From NCBI RefSeq assembly GCF_015207005.2, contig NZ_JADEXS020000001.1, positions 5,727,001-5,791,000 on the forward strand: a stretch of 64,000 nucleotides of DNA, written 5' to 3'. The translations under genes were made by a program, and so were the position numbers. The DNA is from Desmonostoc muscorum LEGE 12446 (lineage in GTDB: Bacteria; Cyanobacteriota; Cyanobacteriia; Cyanobacteriales; Nostocaceae). Below, one piece after another: positions 8,577 to 18,164 of this stretch (its first letter is position 1; every line of letters begins with the position of its first letter). Under the pieces are notes generated by a model. That model made no database searches and had not been told where the DNA came from. It was given only the letters and a program-made list of their open reading frames with translations.

Positions 8577-9615
8577 TGCTGAGAGTTCAGCAGAAGTAGC
8601 TAATAATAATACGCTTTACCAAATTGCTAGGGAAGCAATGACACTATATGTTCAAATTTACTTAGAACTTAGTAAGCAGACTAGCGGCTTCGCAAATATT
8701 CAAGCAGACCAGATCGTAATTTTTGAACAAAAACTAATTATTCTTAGTGGTCTTGACAGTTCACTCGACCCAACAGAAGCTAGTCCACAGGAGGTTGTGC
8801 AAGAACTTTTTCGGATGCAAGCAGTCCCTTTTGACGTAGAGTCAGCAATTACAAAAGGTGTGTACATTCAACTGCGAAACAGAGTAGAAAATCTTTTAAA
8901 TGAACTCTATGCAAATACAAAAGGACTTGAAGAGTTTGATGCTAACTATATTCAATCTAATTCTTATATGCTTCCGATTCTTCAGCGCCTTGCCAATATT
9001 ACAAGTAAAGCTGCATTAAAAAAACAAATTGGCAATGTATCTGATAATGTTATTTCACAACCAGCAGCTAAAAAACTAGCTGAAATTTTGAATAAGCGAA
9101 AACCTGGTCAGGCTATGACTCGCCAACAAATTTTACAGAGTATTGAACCAACTCTTGAGGGTATTGTTCGTGATTTAGTAGGTAGAGTACTCCTTGAAAA
9201 TATTGTTGCTAAGGCTCTTGATGATGCTAACGTTCCCTACAAATTAGAATCTGAATATAACTATCTTGAGGGTGTTGTCTATAACTTTCGAGCCGACTTT
9301 GTTATTCCAGATGAAAAATTGCCAAAAGCTTTTATAGAAGTGAGAAAGTCATCTTCCAGACATGCCTCCCTTTATGCAAAAGATAAAATGTTTTCAGCCA
9401 TTAACTGGAAAGGCAAGAATAAGGAATTGCTTGCAGTTCTTGTAGTGGATGGTGAATGGACATCTGAAACTCTGAAGGTGATGACAAGGGTGTTCGATTA
9501 TGTTGTACCACTTAATCGCTCTCCTGATGTGGCGGCAGCTATTTCTGAATATTTACAAGGTGATAGGTCTAAGCTAAAATGGCAAGTCAACTTTTCAATT
9601 ACTGCCGCTAATTGA
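8560..9615 (+). CDS. putative type II restriction endonuclease partner of the methyltransferase
   Basis: Probable nuclease of the pair, 351 aa from the ATG at 8560 (MQDEFDAESS); an in-frame ATG at 8542 is possible but gives a deeper overlap. The first 200 residues are helical. The C-terminal third has a PD-(D/E)XK-like core: ADFVIPDEKLPKAFIEVRKS (D, then E-x-R/K), followed by KDKMFSAINWKGKN and a hydrophobic strand LLAVLVVDGEW. The call rests on this motif and on tight coupling to the methylase; I do not recognise the specific enzyme family. No vsr or controller gene is visible. Confidence 0.7.
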   Translation: MQDEFDAESSAEVANNNTLYQIAREAMTLYVQIYLELSKQTSGFANIQADQIVIFEQKLIILSGLDSSLDPTEASPQEVVQELFRMQAVPFDVESAITKGVYIQLRNRVENLLNELYANTKGLEEFDANYIQSNSYMLPILQRLANITSKAALKKQIGNVSDNVISQPAAKKLAEILNKRKPGQAMTRQQILQSIEPTLEGIVRDLVGRVLLENIVAKALDDANVPYKLESEYNYLEGVVYNFRADFVIPDEKLPKAFIEVRKSSSRHASLYAKDKMFSAINWKGKNKELLAVLVVDGEWTSETLKVMTRVFDYVVPLNRSPDVAAAISEYLQGDRSKLKWQVNFSITAAN

Positions 9616-9708
9616 AAGTTGATATTGATAAAAATTAATTTTAATATGGCTGACCACACATCACCTATCACTGACTTAGTGTTGCGATAAAATTTTAAAA
9701 TCTGGATT

Positions 9709-11337
9709 CTAAATATCCAACCCAACCACCATTAACTCCGGTGGATGTTCAACATTAAACTGATAATATATCTCTCGCCGATCCTGTGGTAAAATAGTTA
9801 ACTCCCATTCTAAAATCCCCATTTCACCAAGTTGAATTTGCGGGTTTGCGCGAATCAGACGCACTTTAATTTGTTCGTTGCGGCTAACTGGTAACTGTTC
9901 AGTTACTTTGAGATTTGCTTGTTTATCGAGTAAGTTAGTAATTATCAACCGATAACTATAAGTAATTCGGCGCTGGTTGCTAATTAATCTTTTGTCTACA
10001 AGACGTTCAACTAATTCACGCTCAATTTTTAAACCTTCATCAATCCCTAAATTCAGTTTAAATTCTTGCCCTGGTGCAATATTGTCTAACCCAGTGGCAC
10101 CGATGAAAACATTGTTGCGGAAAATATTCGCTTTTCCTGCTAACAAAGTCGCACCGTTGGGACTATTTTTTACATTCGCTTGCAGATAAGCAAAACTTAC
10201 CAAGCGCGGCATTGCCACATAATCAAAGTTACAAGGATAATCGTCATTAAAAATTGTTGTTTTATGCGGTGCGCCATCACTGGGAATATTACCGCCACCA
10301 TTTAATTTAAAAGTAACTACACTTCCTTCTTTAGATAGTTCTGCTGGAACAATTTCTGCTGCGATGAGACTATCCTGTGCAACTTCGTCTTCTTCTTGCC
10401 AATTTCCTTCACCAGCTGGAGCTGCTATGCTAGGCAGCAGCGGTGGCTGTGCAGCAAATCTAGCTCGTCGTTGTCGCGCTATTTGTGGACGTAGGGTATC
10501 AATATACCAAGGTTCAACTTTGGGCGGAAGAGTGCCTAATCCGGGTTTTGCAGTAGAAAGGGTGAGACTTGCACCAATCCAATCTTCGCCGCTGCTTTGA
10601 GTAATTTCTGCCAGGTAACTCAAATGCACGATATCGCTCGTAGTGCTAAAACGCAAGTCATATAACGGAGTCCAACTGGCGCGATTCACCAAGTATGATA
10701 CCTCTAGCTCAAACTCGCCTTCACCTGAGACTTCAACTGCTACAACTAAGCTCAAACTTTCTTGGGGATGGGGTGTTTGGATTTTTTGCAATGAGGCGTG
10801 GAGTGCTTGCAGTTGTCTGTCTAATTCCTGCTGTTGGGTAAAGCATTCTCCAGATGCGATCGCATATTCACTATACTGGCTTCCCAAAAAGTTCAAAAAA
10901 TCCAAAATTTCGCTCAAACTAAGATTTTTCCGCGATAAACTCTGGGAAAAAGGTTCTTCTGTTTTTTCACGTAAGCCTTCGATAAAACTAGATTGCAACG
11001 CCAAAGCATCGACTTGGGCTTGCAGATGGCGTTTGTCTGCCTCTAGTTGCTCAATTTGCCTTGTCAAATGTGCTACACGTTCTGCCACAGGTTCAGTCGT
11101 GTAAATGCGATCGCTACTCACTCCCAGCAACCGCACCCCTACCGTACCCGTACCGCTAACCCTCACAGACTCAGTTTCTAGAGTCATGGGTACTGGGGTA
11201 ATTACTAATTCGTGTTCAATTCCTGTTAACGAAACTACACCTCGTCGTGTAACCAATGCTCTATCAGCGTAGACTGTAACAGCTACAATCTCGCTTGGTA
11301 CTGTTTTGCGCCAAGACTGTATTTCCGGGTTAACCAC
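9709..11337 (-). CDS. mucoidy inhibitor MuiA-like protein (DUF4140/DUF4139)
   Basis: DUF4139-family protein, 542 aa. The N-terminal DUF4140 block is seen as VTVYADRALVTRRG. A coiled coil follows (about 88-115, RIEQLEADKRHLQAQV style), and the C-terminal DUF4139 part has VSYLVNRASWTPLYDLRFS, SGEDWIGASLTLSTAKPG and FKLNLGIDEGLKIERE. The function is unknown; the name comes from a weak link to mucoid phenotype in one family member. There is no clear signal peptide. It is followed in map order by a long repeat and then the LysR gene on the same strand. Confidence 0.85.
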   Translation of the reverse strand: MVNPEIQSWRKTVPSEIVAVTVYADRALVTRRGVVSLTGIEHELVITPVPMTLETESVRVSGTGTVGVRLLGVSSDRIYTTEPVAERVAHLTRQIEQLEADKRHLQAQVDALALQSSFIEGLREKTEEPFSQSLSRKNLSLSEILDFLNFLGSQYSEYAIASGECFTQQQELDRQLQALHASLQKIQTPHPQESLSLVVAVEVSGEGEFELEVSYLVNRASWTPLYDLRFSTTSDIVHLSYLAEITQSSGEDWIGASLTLSTAKPGLGTLPPKVEPWYIDTLRPQIARQRRARFAAQPPLLPSIAAPAGEGNWQEEDEVAQDSLIAAEIVPAELSKEGSVVTFKLNGGGNIPSDGAPHKTTIFNDDYPCNFDYVAMPRLVSFAYLQANVKNSPNGATLLAGKANIFRNNVFIGATGLDNIAPGQEFKLNLGIDEGLKIERELVERLVDKRLISNQRRITYSYRLIITNLLDKQANLKVTEQLPVSRNEQIKVRLIRANPQIQLGEMGILEWELTILPQDRREIYYQFNVEHPPELMVVGLDI

Positions 11338-11399
11338 TGCCAGTTTTCCCCCATTTTTAATGCTTCTGCTGGTTAATTGTTAATGTTTCCCGGTCTGGG

Positions 11400-11600
11400 A
11401 GTCAACCCCTTTAGGGAATCAAAAATCTGGTAATGGGGCATTGGGGAGTGGGGGATGAGGGGGATGAGGGAGATGCGGTTTGGCTTTGCGGTAGTTGAGC
11501 GTAGTCGAAACTCACCGACGGGGAGATGAGGGAGAATAACTCTTAACTCTTGTACAGACGCGATTCATCGCGTCTCTACTCCTCACTCCCAATGCCCAAT
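11400..11600. repeat. G-rich ggggga/gatgaggga repeat block with a perfect palindrome
   Basis: This gap between the MuiA-like and LysR genes is filled with ggggag, ggatgagg and gggagatg units. A perfect 20-base palindrome with arms agacgcgat/atcgcgtct lies at 11556-11575; it is the same family as the palindrome near 28494. No gene is seen. Confidence 0.8.
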
Positions 11601-11602
11601 AT

Positions 11603-12544
11603 TTATCTCTGAGTTGTTTCAACGGTACTATAGCTATAAGTAGCATTTTGCTCTACAATGTTTTTCGCCGCAGCTAGTAGATAATCATAGTAAGCACGAG
11701 CGACGATAGATAGCTGTTTCCCAGATGGGTAAACCATGTACCAATTTCGGTGAATGGGGAAGTGTTGGACATCTAAAATGCTGAACTGTGACGCGTCTAA
11801 TAGTAAGGTATGACGAGATAAAACAGAAATTCCTAAACCACCTACAATCGCTTGTTTAATTGCTTCGTTACTTCCCAATTCCAGTTTGACTTTTACCTTT
11901 ACCCCTTGTTCCTCAAATAAGCTTTGCACAGCACGACGGGTTCCTGAACCTGGTTCCCGCATAATAAAAGGTTCTTCAGACAAGCGGTGTATCGGAATAT
12001 TTTTTTCTTGGGATAAAGGATGATTAAGTGGTGCAAAGACTATCAAAGGATTTTCTAAAAATGGTTGGCAAGTGATATCCATATTCTCTGGAATTTGGCT
12101 CATAATATATAAGTCGTCCAAATTATGAGCCATCCGTTCCAAAATTTGTTCGTGATTGGTTACTTGTAAGGAGATATCAATCCCTGGATAAAGTTCGCAA
12201 AACTGCCCTAACAAACGTGGGATAAAATATTTAGCTGTTGTAATCACTGCCAGCTTTAATTGTCCTTGTTTTAGCCCTTTTAAATCTGCCACCTTCATTT
12301 CAAATTGGGCTATGTTATCAAAAATCTGCCGACAAGTGGCAAATAATTCCCTTCCTGCCTCCGTCAAATATAACCGCTTCCCCACCTGCTCAAATAATGG
12401 CAACCCTACCGATTTTGTCAGTTGCTTAATCTGCATGGAAACGGTAGGTTGGGTAAGAAACAATTCCTCAGCAGCACGAGTAAAGCTACTGTGCCGTGCC
12501 GCTGCCTCGAACACTTTTAACTGGTGCAGCGTCGCTTGATTCAA
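11603..12544 (-). CDS. LysR-family transcriptional regulator (RbcR/CmpR/CcmR-like)
   Basis: LysR-type regulator, about 313 aa. The N-terminal winged helix is QLKVFEAAARHSSFTRAAEE followed by LTQPTVSMQIKQLTKSVGL; the effector domain starts at GQLKLAVITTAKYFIPRLLG and holds EPGSGTRRAV. This is close to the RbcR/CmpR/CcmR group that controls Rubisco, bicarbonate transport or NDH-1 CO2-uptake genes in cyanobacteria. I prefer the TTG start at 12544, preceded by aggag at 8 bases; the frame stays open to an ATG at 12607. Its position just downstream of the ccm genes suggests, but does not prove, that carbon supply is its signal. Confidence 0.85.
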   Translation of the reverse strand: MNQATLHQLKVFEAAARHSSFTRAAEELFLTQPTVSMQIKQLTKSVGLPLFEQVGKRLYLTEAGRELFATCRQIFDNIAQFEMKVADLKGLKQGQLKLAVITTAKYFIPRLLGQFCELYPGIDISLQVTNHEQILERMAHNLDDLYIMSQIPENMDITCQPFLENPLIVFAPLNHPLSQEKNIPIHRLSEEPFIMREPGSGTRRAVQSLFEEQGVKVKVKLELGSNEAIKQAIVGGLGISVLSRHTLLLDASQFSILDVQHFPIHRNWYMVYPSGKQLSIVARAYYDYLLAAAKNIVEQNATYSYSTVETTQR

Positions 12545-12805
12545 GGGTAGTTCTCCTGTAAATAGCGATTCATATATATCTAGTATTACTGAACAGTTGC
12601 AAATCATATAGCGATGCTTAGAGAAATTTACGAGTTTTATTCATTATAGATAAAACTCTATTATCGCTATTAGAAGAAAAATATTTTATTTCTGAATTGA
12701 AGAAGCTATTATCAGAACAATAAGAAAAGCGTAAGATGCCTTCTAGTTGACGATGAATGTTGAATACTGAATATGAATTTTTGACAATTCATAATTCATT
12801 GTTCA

Positions 12806-13627
12806 TCATTCATCATTCCATAATTCTTCTGTAACTTTCGTCGGCAATTTAGTTAAATCTGGTAATCTTAACATTTCGATTTCAGCAACTTGCTCCTTGA
12901 TATTCACTGGCAAGCTTAATGGTTGGTTTTGTTCTATCCAGCAACTTGCTAATGGCAATGTTTGTTCCATTTCGTCTAGGGGTCGAGGAATCACCATCAC
13001 TGCATTTAATTCTCCAATGCGTTCTGCCTCAAACATCCCAGCTTCCACTGCTACAGCAACATTGGCTACAGAACCACGAATAATCGCTGTACACAAACCC
13101 GCACCAATTTTCTCATAAGCTGCCAAATGGACATCAGCAGCTTTGAGCATGGCATCACAGGCACCCACCATTGCTGGAAAACCTCGCGTTTCTACCAAAC
13201 CAATTGCTTGATTACTCAAACGGCTGTAACTGCCTTCTTCCATCAATTTAGTGAAACGGGCTGTGATGGGAAGCACTATATCTAAGTTGGGATAAGGCCG
13301 GGGAATCACTAAGCTAGAAACCAACTGACCAAATTGTTCAGCGGTTTGGACGCCTGATTCTACGGCAAGACGTACATCAGCGATTCCACCCCGGACGATG
13401 GCGGTACAATGACCACTACCAATCTTTTCGTAGCCAACTAGGTGAACTCCAGCAGATTTGAGCATCATATCCGCTGTCCCAACTATTGCGGGGAAACTGA
13501 GAGTAGAAACTAAGCCCAAAGCAGTATCTTTGAGATCGTCGAAACGACTCGATGAATGCATGGTACTCATAGACCGTTGATTAAATGTTTCCATGTGAAT
13601 TTTCCAAGAAACGGAAAAGCCTGACAA
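12806..13627 (-). CDS. ccmO: carboxysome shell protein CcmO (tandem BMC domains)
   Basis: CcmO, a shell protein with two BMC domains in tandem that forms pseudohexamers of the beta-carboxysome. BMC 1 runs from about residue 35 (ALGLVSTLSFPAIVGTADMM) and BMC 2 from about 142 (AIGLVETRGFPAMVGACDAM); both keep GYEKIG/AYEKIG and IVRG/IIRG strands. A C-terminal tail of about 40 residues follows. The start is uncertain: in-frame ATG codons at 13627, 13594, 13573 and 13564 all precede the first domain. It lies 23 bp after ccmN in the same orientation and is last in the operon. Confidence 0.95.
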   Translation of the reverse strand: MSGFSVSWKIHMETFNQRSMSTMHSSSRFDDLKDTALGLVSTLSFPAIVGTADMMLKSAGVHLVGYEKIGSGHCTAIVRGGIADVRLAVESGVQTAEQFGQLVSSLVIPRPYPNLDIVLPITARFTKLMEEGSYSRLSNQAIGLVETRGFPAMVGACDAMLKAADVHLAAYEKIGAGLCTAIIRGSVANVAVAVEAGMFEAERIGELNAVMVIPRPLDEMEQTLPLASCWIEQNQPLSLPVNIKEQVAEIEMLRLPDLTKLPTKVTEELWNDE

Positions 13628-13650
13628 CTTACAATTAACACTTACTCGGA

Positions 13651-14409
13651 CTAATCGTCAGAGTTTGGGTCGTTCAATGATTGTCTATGGGGAAACAATG
13701 TGGTCAATAGTCTGTGTATACTGCCTTGCCCATAAATTTGAGTCCCGAAGCTATTAGGGGATTCTGTGGCTGGCTGATTGGGGTCTGAGTTATATTCTGT
13801 AGACTCTTCGGGGGCTGGTTGCAAATTGGTTTCAGCATCATTGACAGGCTTGGACGGTGGAGGAGACTGGCTTTCACCAGTGGCGGAGGATTTAAAGAAA
13901 GAAATTGATCGCCCTTTTAACTCTACAAAAGCCGAAGCGGAGAAGTTAGTTGAGGAAATGACCTTTTCTTCACCTTCCCCTAAGCCATTTTTTTCTTCTG
14001 CACTTGTAGCAGGTGGGTTCTCTGGGGATGAATTGAGTTCTTTTGTTTGACTAATTTGCCGACTTGTGTCTCCCAAAATCGAACCAGGTGGAACTACTTG
14101 TCCGGGTTCGACTGAACAATTAAAAACTGTTGTTGCTGAACCAATGCAAGCATTTGCTCCAATTTTGCCCTTGCCAACCATCAAAAAACCCGCTCCCAGG
14201 TTTGCCCCTGCTTCTACCTCTAAGGTTCCTTCATGGACTTGGAGAATAGCTCCCATGCCAATACAGACCCCCGGGCCAATGACGATGTTGCTGTTTACAG
14301 CTGCTTGGAGTATTACCCCAGGTGCGAGTACCGCGCTTGGATGAACAGTCACCTCACCACTTATGTAAGTATCAAAATTATTGCTGAGGCGCAGTGGCGG
14401 CACAGACAT
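13651..14409 (-). CDS. ccmN: carboxysome assembly protein CcmN
   Basis: CcmN, 252 aa, which bridges the CcmM-Rubisco core to the shell. The N-terminal half is a left-handed beta-helix of hexapeptide repeats (VHPSAVLAPGVILQ, NIVIGPGVCIGMGA, ANLGAGFLMVGKGKIGANAC). A long Ser/Pro/Glu-rich linker (about 115-215) follows, then the C-terminal encapsulation peptide YGQGSIHRLLTTLFPHR, an amphipathic helix known in this family to bind CcmK. It lies between ccmM and ccmO, separated from ccmM by a repeat block. Confidence 0.95.
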   Translation of the reverse strand: MSVPPLRLSNNFDTYISGEVTVHPSAVLAPGVILQAAVNSNIVIGPGVCIGMGAILQVHEGTLEVEAGANLGAGFLMVGKGKIGANACIGSATTVFNCSVEPGQVVPPGSILGDTSRQISQTKELNSSPENPPATSAEEKNGLGEGEEKVISSTNFSASAFVELKGRSISFFKSSATGESQSPPPSKPVNDAETNLQPAPEESTEYNSDPNQPATESPNSFGTQIYGQGSIHRLLTTLFPHRQSLNDPNSDD

Positions 14410-14440
14410 GGAAATTTAACCTCAGAAGCCAGAAGAAATT

Positions 14441-14646
14441 AGAGAGTTAGGAGTTAGAAGTGAAGAGTGAGGAGTTAGTTAAAAGTGAGGAATGTGGAAT
14501 TAGTTAAAAGTGAGGAGTTATAAATTTCAAGTTTGGAGTTATGAATTAACAATCTTTTTCAACTCCTAACTCCTAACTCCTAACTCCCAACTCCTAACTC
14601 CCAACTCCCAACTCCTAACTCCTAACTCCTAACTCGTAACTCCTAA
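14441..14646. repeat. dense gagttag/ctaactcc repeat block between ccmM and ccmN
   Basis: About 200 bases made of gagttaggag units on the ccmN side and many taactcc(c/t)aactcc units on the ccmM side, in opposite senses. The RNA could fold into a long imperfect hairpin between the ccmM and ccmN cistrons. No gene is seen. Confidence 0.9.
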
Positions 14647-14650
14647 CCCC

Positions 14651-16318
14651 TTAAGGACGTTGAATAATCGTTTCCAATACCCGACGCTTGGCTTTCGGCT
14701 CAATACCAATCAAGCGTACATATTCTCCTTGGAATTGGCCAAGGTGTCCTTCTACGGCGGCGATCGCTTCTCTTTCTGAGGAGGCTTGAATTTGACCGGT
14801 ACTAGTCCAGGAACCTGTACGGAAACGTCGCTGGTCTACGTGTTCGACGCTAATTTTATATCCTCCAGCCAACAATTGTCTTAGCTGGTCTACGACTTCA
14901 GAAGTTAAACGAGTACTGGTAGCTGTTGCCGTTGCCGTTGCCGAAGATCCACTGCTGCTAGTAAATGATGATTTCTGACTACCACCAGAGGGAGCTACTT
15001 GACCATTGGGACGTTGAATGATGCTTTCCAACACCCGCCGCTTGGCTTTGGTGTCAATACCAATTAGACGCACATATTCGCCTTGATGGTTGTCTATACA
15101 CTCTTCCACAGCGGAAATCACGGCGTTTGCGGAAGTTGCTTCAATTGGCTTGCAACTACTCCAGGAACCAGTCCGGAAGCGGCGCTCATCTACGTGTTCC
15201 GTGCCAATTTTATAACCACCAGCTAAAAGTTGCCGGATTTGATCTACGGTTTCGTTATTAATTTTGCCGCTGCTAGAGCCGTTACTATTGCCATTATTGC
15301 TGCTGTAGCTGCCATTGCTAGAACTACTAGCAGGAGCTTTAAAGCTAGTGGTTGGTTTCACTTCACCATCGGGACGTTGAATGATGGTTTCTAAAACCCG
15401 GCGTCTACCTTTATCAATACCAAACAGCCGGATATATTCGCCGCTGTGGTCTCTCACACAGCTTTCCAAAGCAGCGATCGCTTCACCTAAAGATTTCGGT
15501 TCAATTGGCTGGCAACTAGTCCAAGATCCCGTCCGGAATCGTCTTTGGTCTACATGCTCCGTGCCAATTTTATACCCTTGCTGTAATAAATAGCGCAACT
15601 GCTCTATTGTTTCTGCACCCAAGCTATTACTCGACACGTCACTACTCCTTTCCAACTCTAAAACAGTAATACCATTACCTGTATAAGATTTAGCAATTTC
15701 ATCCCGAATGGGCTTTATACACTTGCTATCCGCAGCACAAAGATAACCAGCTCGTAAGGCCTGATTAATCCCAACCACATGATGAGCGAATTCCTTATCC
15801 TGATCTTGCACGTCTGGCAAGCGGTCAGCTTGCTGCTGGCTGGTAATTATCGCTCCGGAAGGTATATATTTACCTGCGGGAATTTCTACGTCTTGAATCA
15901 AAGCGTGCATCATCACGATGCAACCTGCACCTACCCTGGCATTAAACACTGTAGAGCGAAAGCCTATGAAGGAATTGTCGCCTACATAAGCTGGTCCGTG
16001 AATTAGAGCCATGTGGGTAATACAAGCATTTTTGCCTATCCACACCGAGTATTTTTCATTGTCGTCGCCAACTACTCGACCTTGCTCCAACCCATGAATC
16101 ACAACGCCATCTTGGACATTAGTATTTTCACCAAGATAAAAGGGTGTGCCTTCATCCGCTCTAATCGTGGTCCCCGGAGCAACGATTACATTTGCACCTA
16201 TGCGTACATCTCCAATCAAATTGGAGAATGTATGTACAAAGGCAGTTTCATGGATTTCGGGTTCAGCTAAATTCCTTGACCACGGGGTTGGGGGTGCCGC
16301 CGTGCTGCGGACTACCAT
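14651..16318 (-). CDS. ccmM: carboxysome scaffold CcmM with gamma-carbonic-anhydrase domain and three Rubisco-small-subunit-like domains
   Basis: CcmM, 555 aa, the long form. Residues 1-215 are a gamma-carbonic-anhydrase beta-helix ([33 protein letters not shown] with metal-ligand His); the Cys pair in LCAADSKC matches the disulfide needed in active homologues. Three SSU-like domains follow, each starting [20 protein letters not shown] or similar and ending [11 protein letters not shown]. The first two carry the redox Cys pair (SCQPIE/ESCVRD; SCKPIE/EECIDN); the third has none. Linkers are Ser/Asn-rich. A likely internal start makes a separate short form. The order K2-K1-L-M-N-O is the classical beta-carboxysome operon. 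Confidence 0.97.
   Translation of the reverse strand: MVVRSTAAPPTPWSRNLAEPEIHETAFVHTFSNLIGDVRIGANVIVAPGTTIRADEGTPFYLGENTNVQDGVVIHGLEQGRVVGDDNEKYSVWIGKNACITHMALIHGPAYVGDNSFIGFRSTVFNARVGAGCIVMMHALIQDVEIPAGKYIPSGAIITSQQQADRLPDVQDQDKEFAHHVVGINQALRAGYLCAADSKCIKPIRDEIAKSYTGNGITVLELERSSDVSSNSLGAETIEQLRYLLQQGYKIGTEHVDQRRFRTGSWTSCQPIEPKSLGEAIAALESCVRDHSGEYIRLFGIDKGRRRVLETIIQRPDGEVKPTTSFKAPASSSSNGSYSSNNGNSNGSSSGKINNETVDQIRQLLAGGYKIGTEHVDERRFRTGSWSSCKPIEATSANAVISAVEECIDNHQGEYVRLIGIDTKAKRRVLESIIQRPNGQVAPSGGSQKSSFTSSSGSSATATATATSTRLTSEVVDQLRQLLAGGYKISVEHVDQRRFRTGSWTSTGQIQASSEREAIAAVEGHLGQFQGEYVRLIGIEPKAKRRVLETIIQRP
15637..15650 (-). promoter_or_regulatory. putative internal ribosome-binding site and GTG start for short CcmM (M35)
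   Basis: Inside ccmM, just before the first SSU-like domain, aaggag is followed after 7 bases by an in-frame GTG (codon 228). Translation from here gives about 328 residues holding only the three SSU-like domains, the size and content of the short CcmM form known from other beta-cyanobacteria. The in-frame position and strong Shine-Dalgarno are direct observations; use in vivo is inference. Confidence 0.75.
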
Positions 16319-16337
16319 CGCAAGATTCCTCCTGAAA

Positions 16338-16437
16338 TTAAGTTATGAGTTATGAGTTATGAGTTATGAATTATGAGTTATGAATTATGAGTTAAAACTC
16401 CTCACTCCTCACTCCTCGCTCCTCACTCTTAACTCCT
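16338..16437. repeat. gttatgagt / actcctc repeat between ccmL and ccmM
   Basis: Units of gttatgagttatgag are followed by ctcctcactcctc units, again an imperfect inverted arrangement inside the operon. Confidence 0.9.
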
Positions 16438-16455
16438 AACTTCTCTAAGTGTTGA

Positions 16456-16758
16456 CTACCTATACTGATCTTTTTTGCTGTAAATTAGGCGATCTTCAAC
16501 GTGAATGGTGTCTATAATTGCCACCACTGCTGCATCTAATGGACGCTGTTCATTGCCACTAATTTGACGAGCAGCACTGCCACGAGTTACCAGTACCCAC
16601 TCATCTACTCCTGCTCCCACGATATCTGCTGCTACTTCGTACTGTGGCAGGATATTTCCGTCTTCATCTACCAATTGTAACAACAGTAGTTTTACACCTC
16701 TAAGACTTGGGTCTTTTTGGGTGCTAACTACTGTGCCGCGAACTTTGGCAACTTGCAT
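16456..16758 (-). CDS. ccmL: carboxysome shell vertex protein CcmL
   Basis: CcmL, 100 aa, the EutN/CcmL-family pentamer that closes carboxysome vertices. Visible signatures are MQVAKVRGTVVSTQKDPSLR at the N-terminus, LLLLQLVDEDGN, AADIVGAGVDEWVLVTRGSA (the conserved pore-side turn) and AAVVAIIDTIHVED. It starts 6 bp after the ccmK1 stop codon, so the two are translationally linked. Confidence 0.97.
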   Translation of the reverse strand: MQVAKVRGTVVSTQKDPSLRGVKLLLLQLVDEDGNILPQYEVAADIVGAGVDEWVLVTRGSAARQISGNEQRPLDAAVVAIIDTIHVEDRLIYSKKDQYR

Positions 16759-16764
16759 TAGGAA

Positions 16765-17109
16765 TTACGGTCTTCTACCAAAAGGACGAATTGCGTTGAC
16801 ATTTTCCCGGAATTGCTCTACGTCTTCCGTATAACGAATTGGTAGAACATATTCTAAGTTTTCGTGAGGACGGGCAATGATGTGAGTAGACAGTACTTGT
16901 CCGCCGTTGACTCGCTTCACAGATTCAACTCCTGCGGCCACGGAAGCTTGAACTTCCGATACGTCTCCCCGCACAATTACTGTTACGCGACCACTACCGA
17001 TTTTTTCATAACCCACCAGAGTTACGCGGGCTGCTTTCACCATCGCGTCAGCAGCTTCCACTACCGCTGGAAAGCCTAGCGTTTCAACCATTCCTACTGC
17101 GATCGACAT
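16765..17109 (-). CDS. ccmK1: carboxysome shell hexamer CcmK1
   Basis: Single-BMC-domain shell protein, 114 aa. It starts [20 protein letters not shown], with [20 protein letters not shown] around the pore loop. The longer C-terminal tail ([13 protein letters not shown]) and its place as second ccmK in the operon fit CcmK1 rather than CcmK2. It lies 89 bp after ccmK2. Confidence 0.93.
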   Translation of the reverse strand: MSIAVGMVETLGFPAVVEAADAMVKAARVTLVGYEKIGSGRVTVIVRGDVSEVQASVAAGVESVKRVNGGQVLSTHIIARPHENLEYVLPIRYTEDVEQFRENVNAIRPFGRRP

Positions 17110-17198
17110 TAGTTTTAATCCCTTTTTAAAGTTTTAGCCTTGGACACAAATGATGCTCAAAAAACTAAAAAGCGTTAATTACTTTATTTAAACGGCTT

Positions 17199-17507
17199 TT
17201 AGGTACGGAACTGTTCCACAGCTTCTGTGTAACGTATCGGCAAAACGTACTCCAGGTTTTCGTGAGGACGAGCAATAATGTGTGTGGATAACACTTCACC
17301 ACCATTAACTCTTCTGGCCGCTTCTACCCCAGCGGCTACGGAAGCTTGGACTTCCGATACATCTCCCCTAACTATCACGGTGACGCGAGCGCTACCAATT
17401 TTTTCATATCCTACTAAAGTGACACGGGCGGCTTTTACCATCGCATCAGCAGCTTCCACCACTGCTGGAAAGCCCTTCGTTTCAATCATTCCAACTGCAA
17501 TTGGCAT
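17199..17507 (-). CDS. ccmK2: carboxysome shell hexamer CcmK2
   Basis: Major single-BMC shell hexamer, 102 aa, starting [20 protein letters not shown] and with pore segment [14 protein letters not shown]. It is nearly identical to CcmK1 over the BMC domain but ends at EQFRT without the tail. It is the first gene of the leftward ccm operon. The near-identity of the two ccmK genes suggests an ancestral tandem duplication kept similar. Confidence 0.93.
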   Translation of the reverse strand: MPIAVGMIETKGFPAVVEAADAMVKAARVTLVGYEKIGSARVTVIVRGDVSEVQASVAAGVEAARRVNGGEVLSTHIIARPHENLEYVLPIRYTEAVEQFRT

Positions 17508-18164
17508 CGCAGAACTCCTACAAAATTAATCCGATCAGTACTGTTACTTGAAATTTTTGACGGGGAGGGCTTGATCTTAGAGCTAAGAAAACACTTCCAA
17601 TTTAAGCATAGGAAAGCTTGGCGTCCCTGGCAATATAAATCACTATAATAGTTTATGATAAAAAAGTTTTAAAAAACTTAACATAAATTTATCTATGCCG
17701 ATGAGCAATTAAAGTTCACGGATTCCTAGAGCAGCCACTTATGCTTTATAATTTCTTTATGACATTTAGAAAACGAGATTCATAGCCAAGGCTAATTCGA
17801 TGTGGGAAGGAGCGAACAGTTGCTGTATGCTTTGCTGTATCTATCTTTCCTGCCTTTTTGCTACATCTACAAGGACTAGGTAAAAAAGATATAATTTTTT
17901 CAAATATATCGTATAAAGTACTTTGGTCAAAGTAGAAATACAAATGTAAAAAGGTCGATGATGTTAAGGCAAGTAAATGCTTTTGATTATATGAAGTTAT
18001 ATTTTACTGAAGTTTAATAGGGGAAAGTTAAGTATAAATACTCCGAAGTTTTAGTTGCAACAACAGTAAAGAAACATACAGGTTTTGGTAAATTAATTTT
18101 ATTAAATAAATAATTGTCTGGAAGGTTTTTTAAAATCATGCCTGAGTCGTTAAGGGAAATTTAA
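17508..18164. promoter_or_regulatory. divergent intergenic region between ccmK2 and ndhF
   Basis: This 657-bp gap separates the two divergent CO2-related operons and must hold both promoters. It is AT-rich, with an interrupted palindrome (arms aagtttt/aaaactt) at 17664-17679 that could be a LysR-type operator or simply AT-rich sequence. I cannot assign promoter boxes with confidence. A 65-codon frame at 17746-17943 looks non-coding. Confidence 0.4.

Noticed and set aside
17746..17943. 65-codon frame on the minus strand in the ccmK2-ndhF gap
   Set aside because: Composition and lack of ribosome-binding site look non-coding, and it lies in the divergent promoter region.
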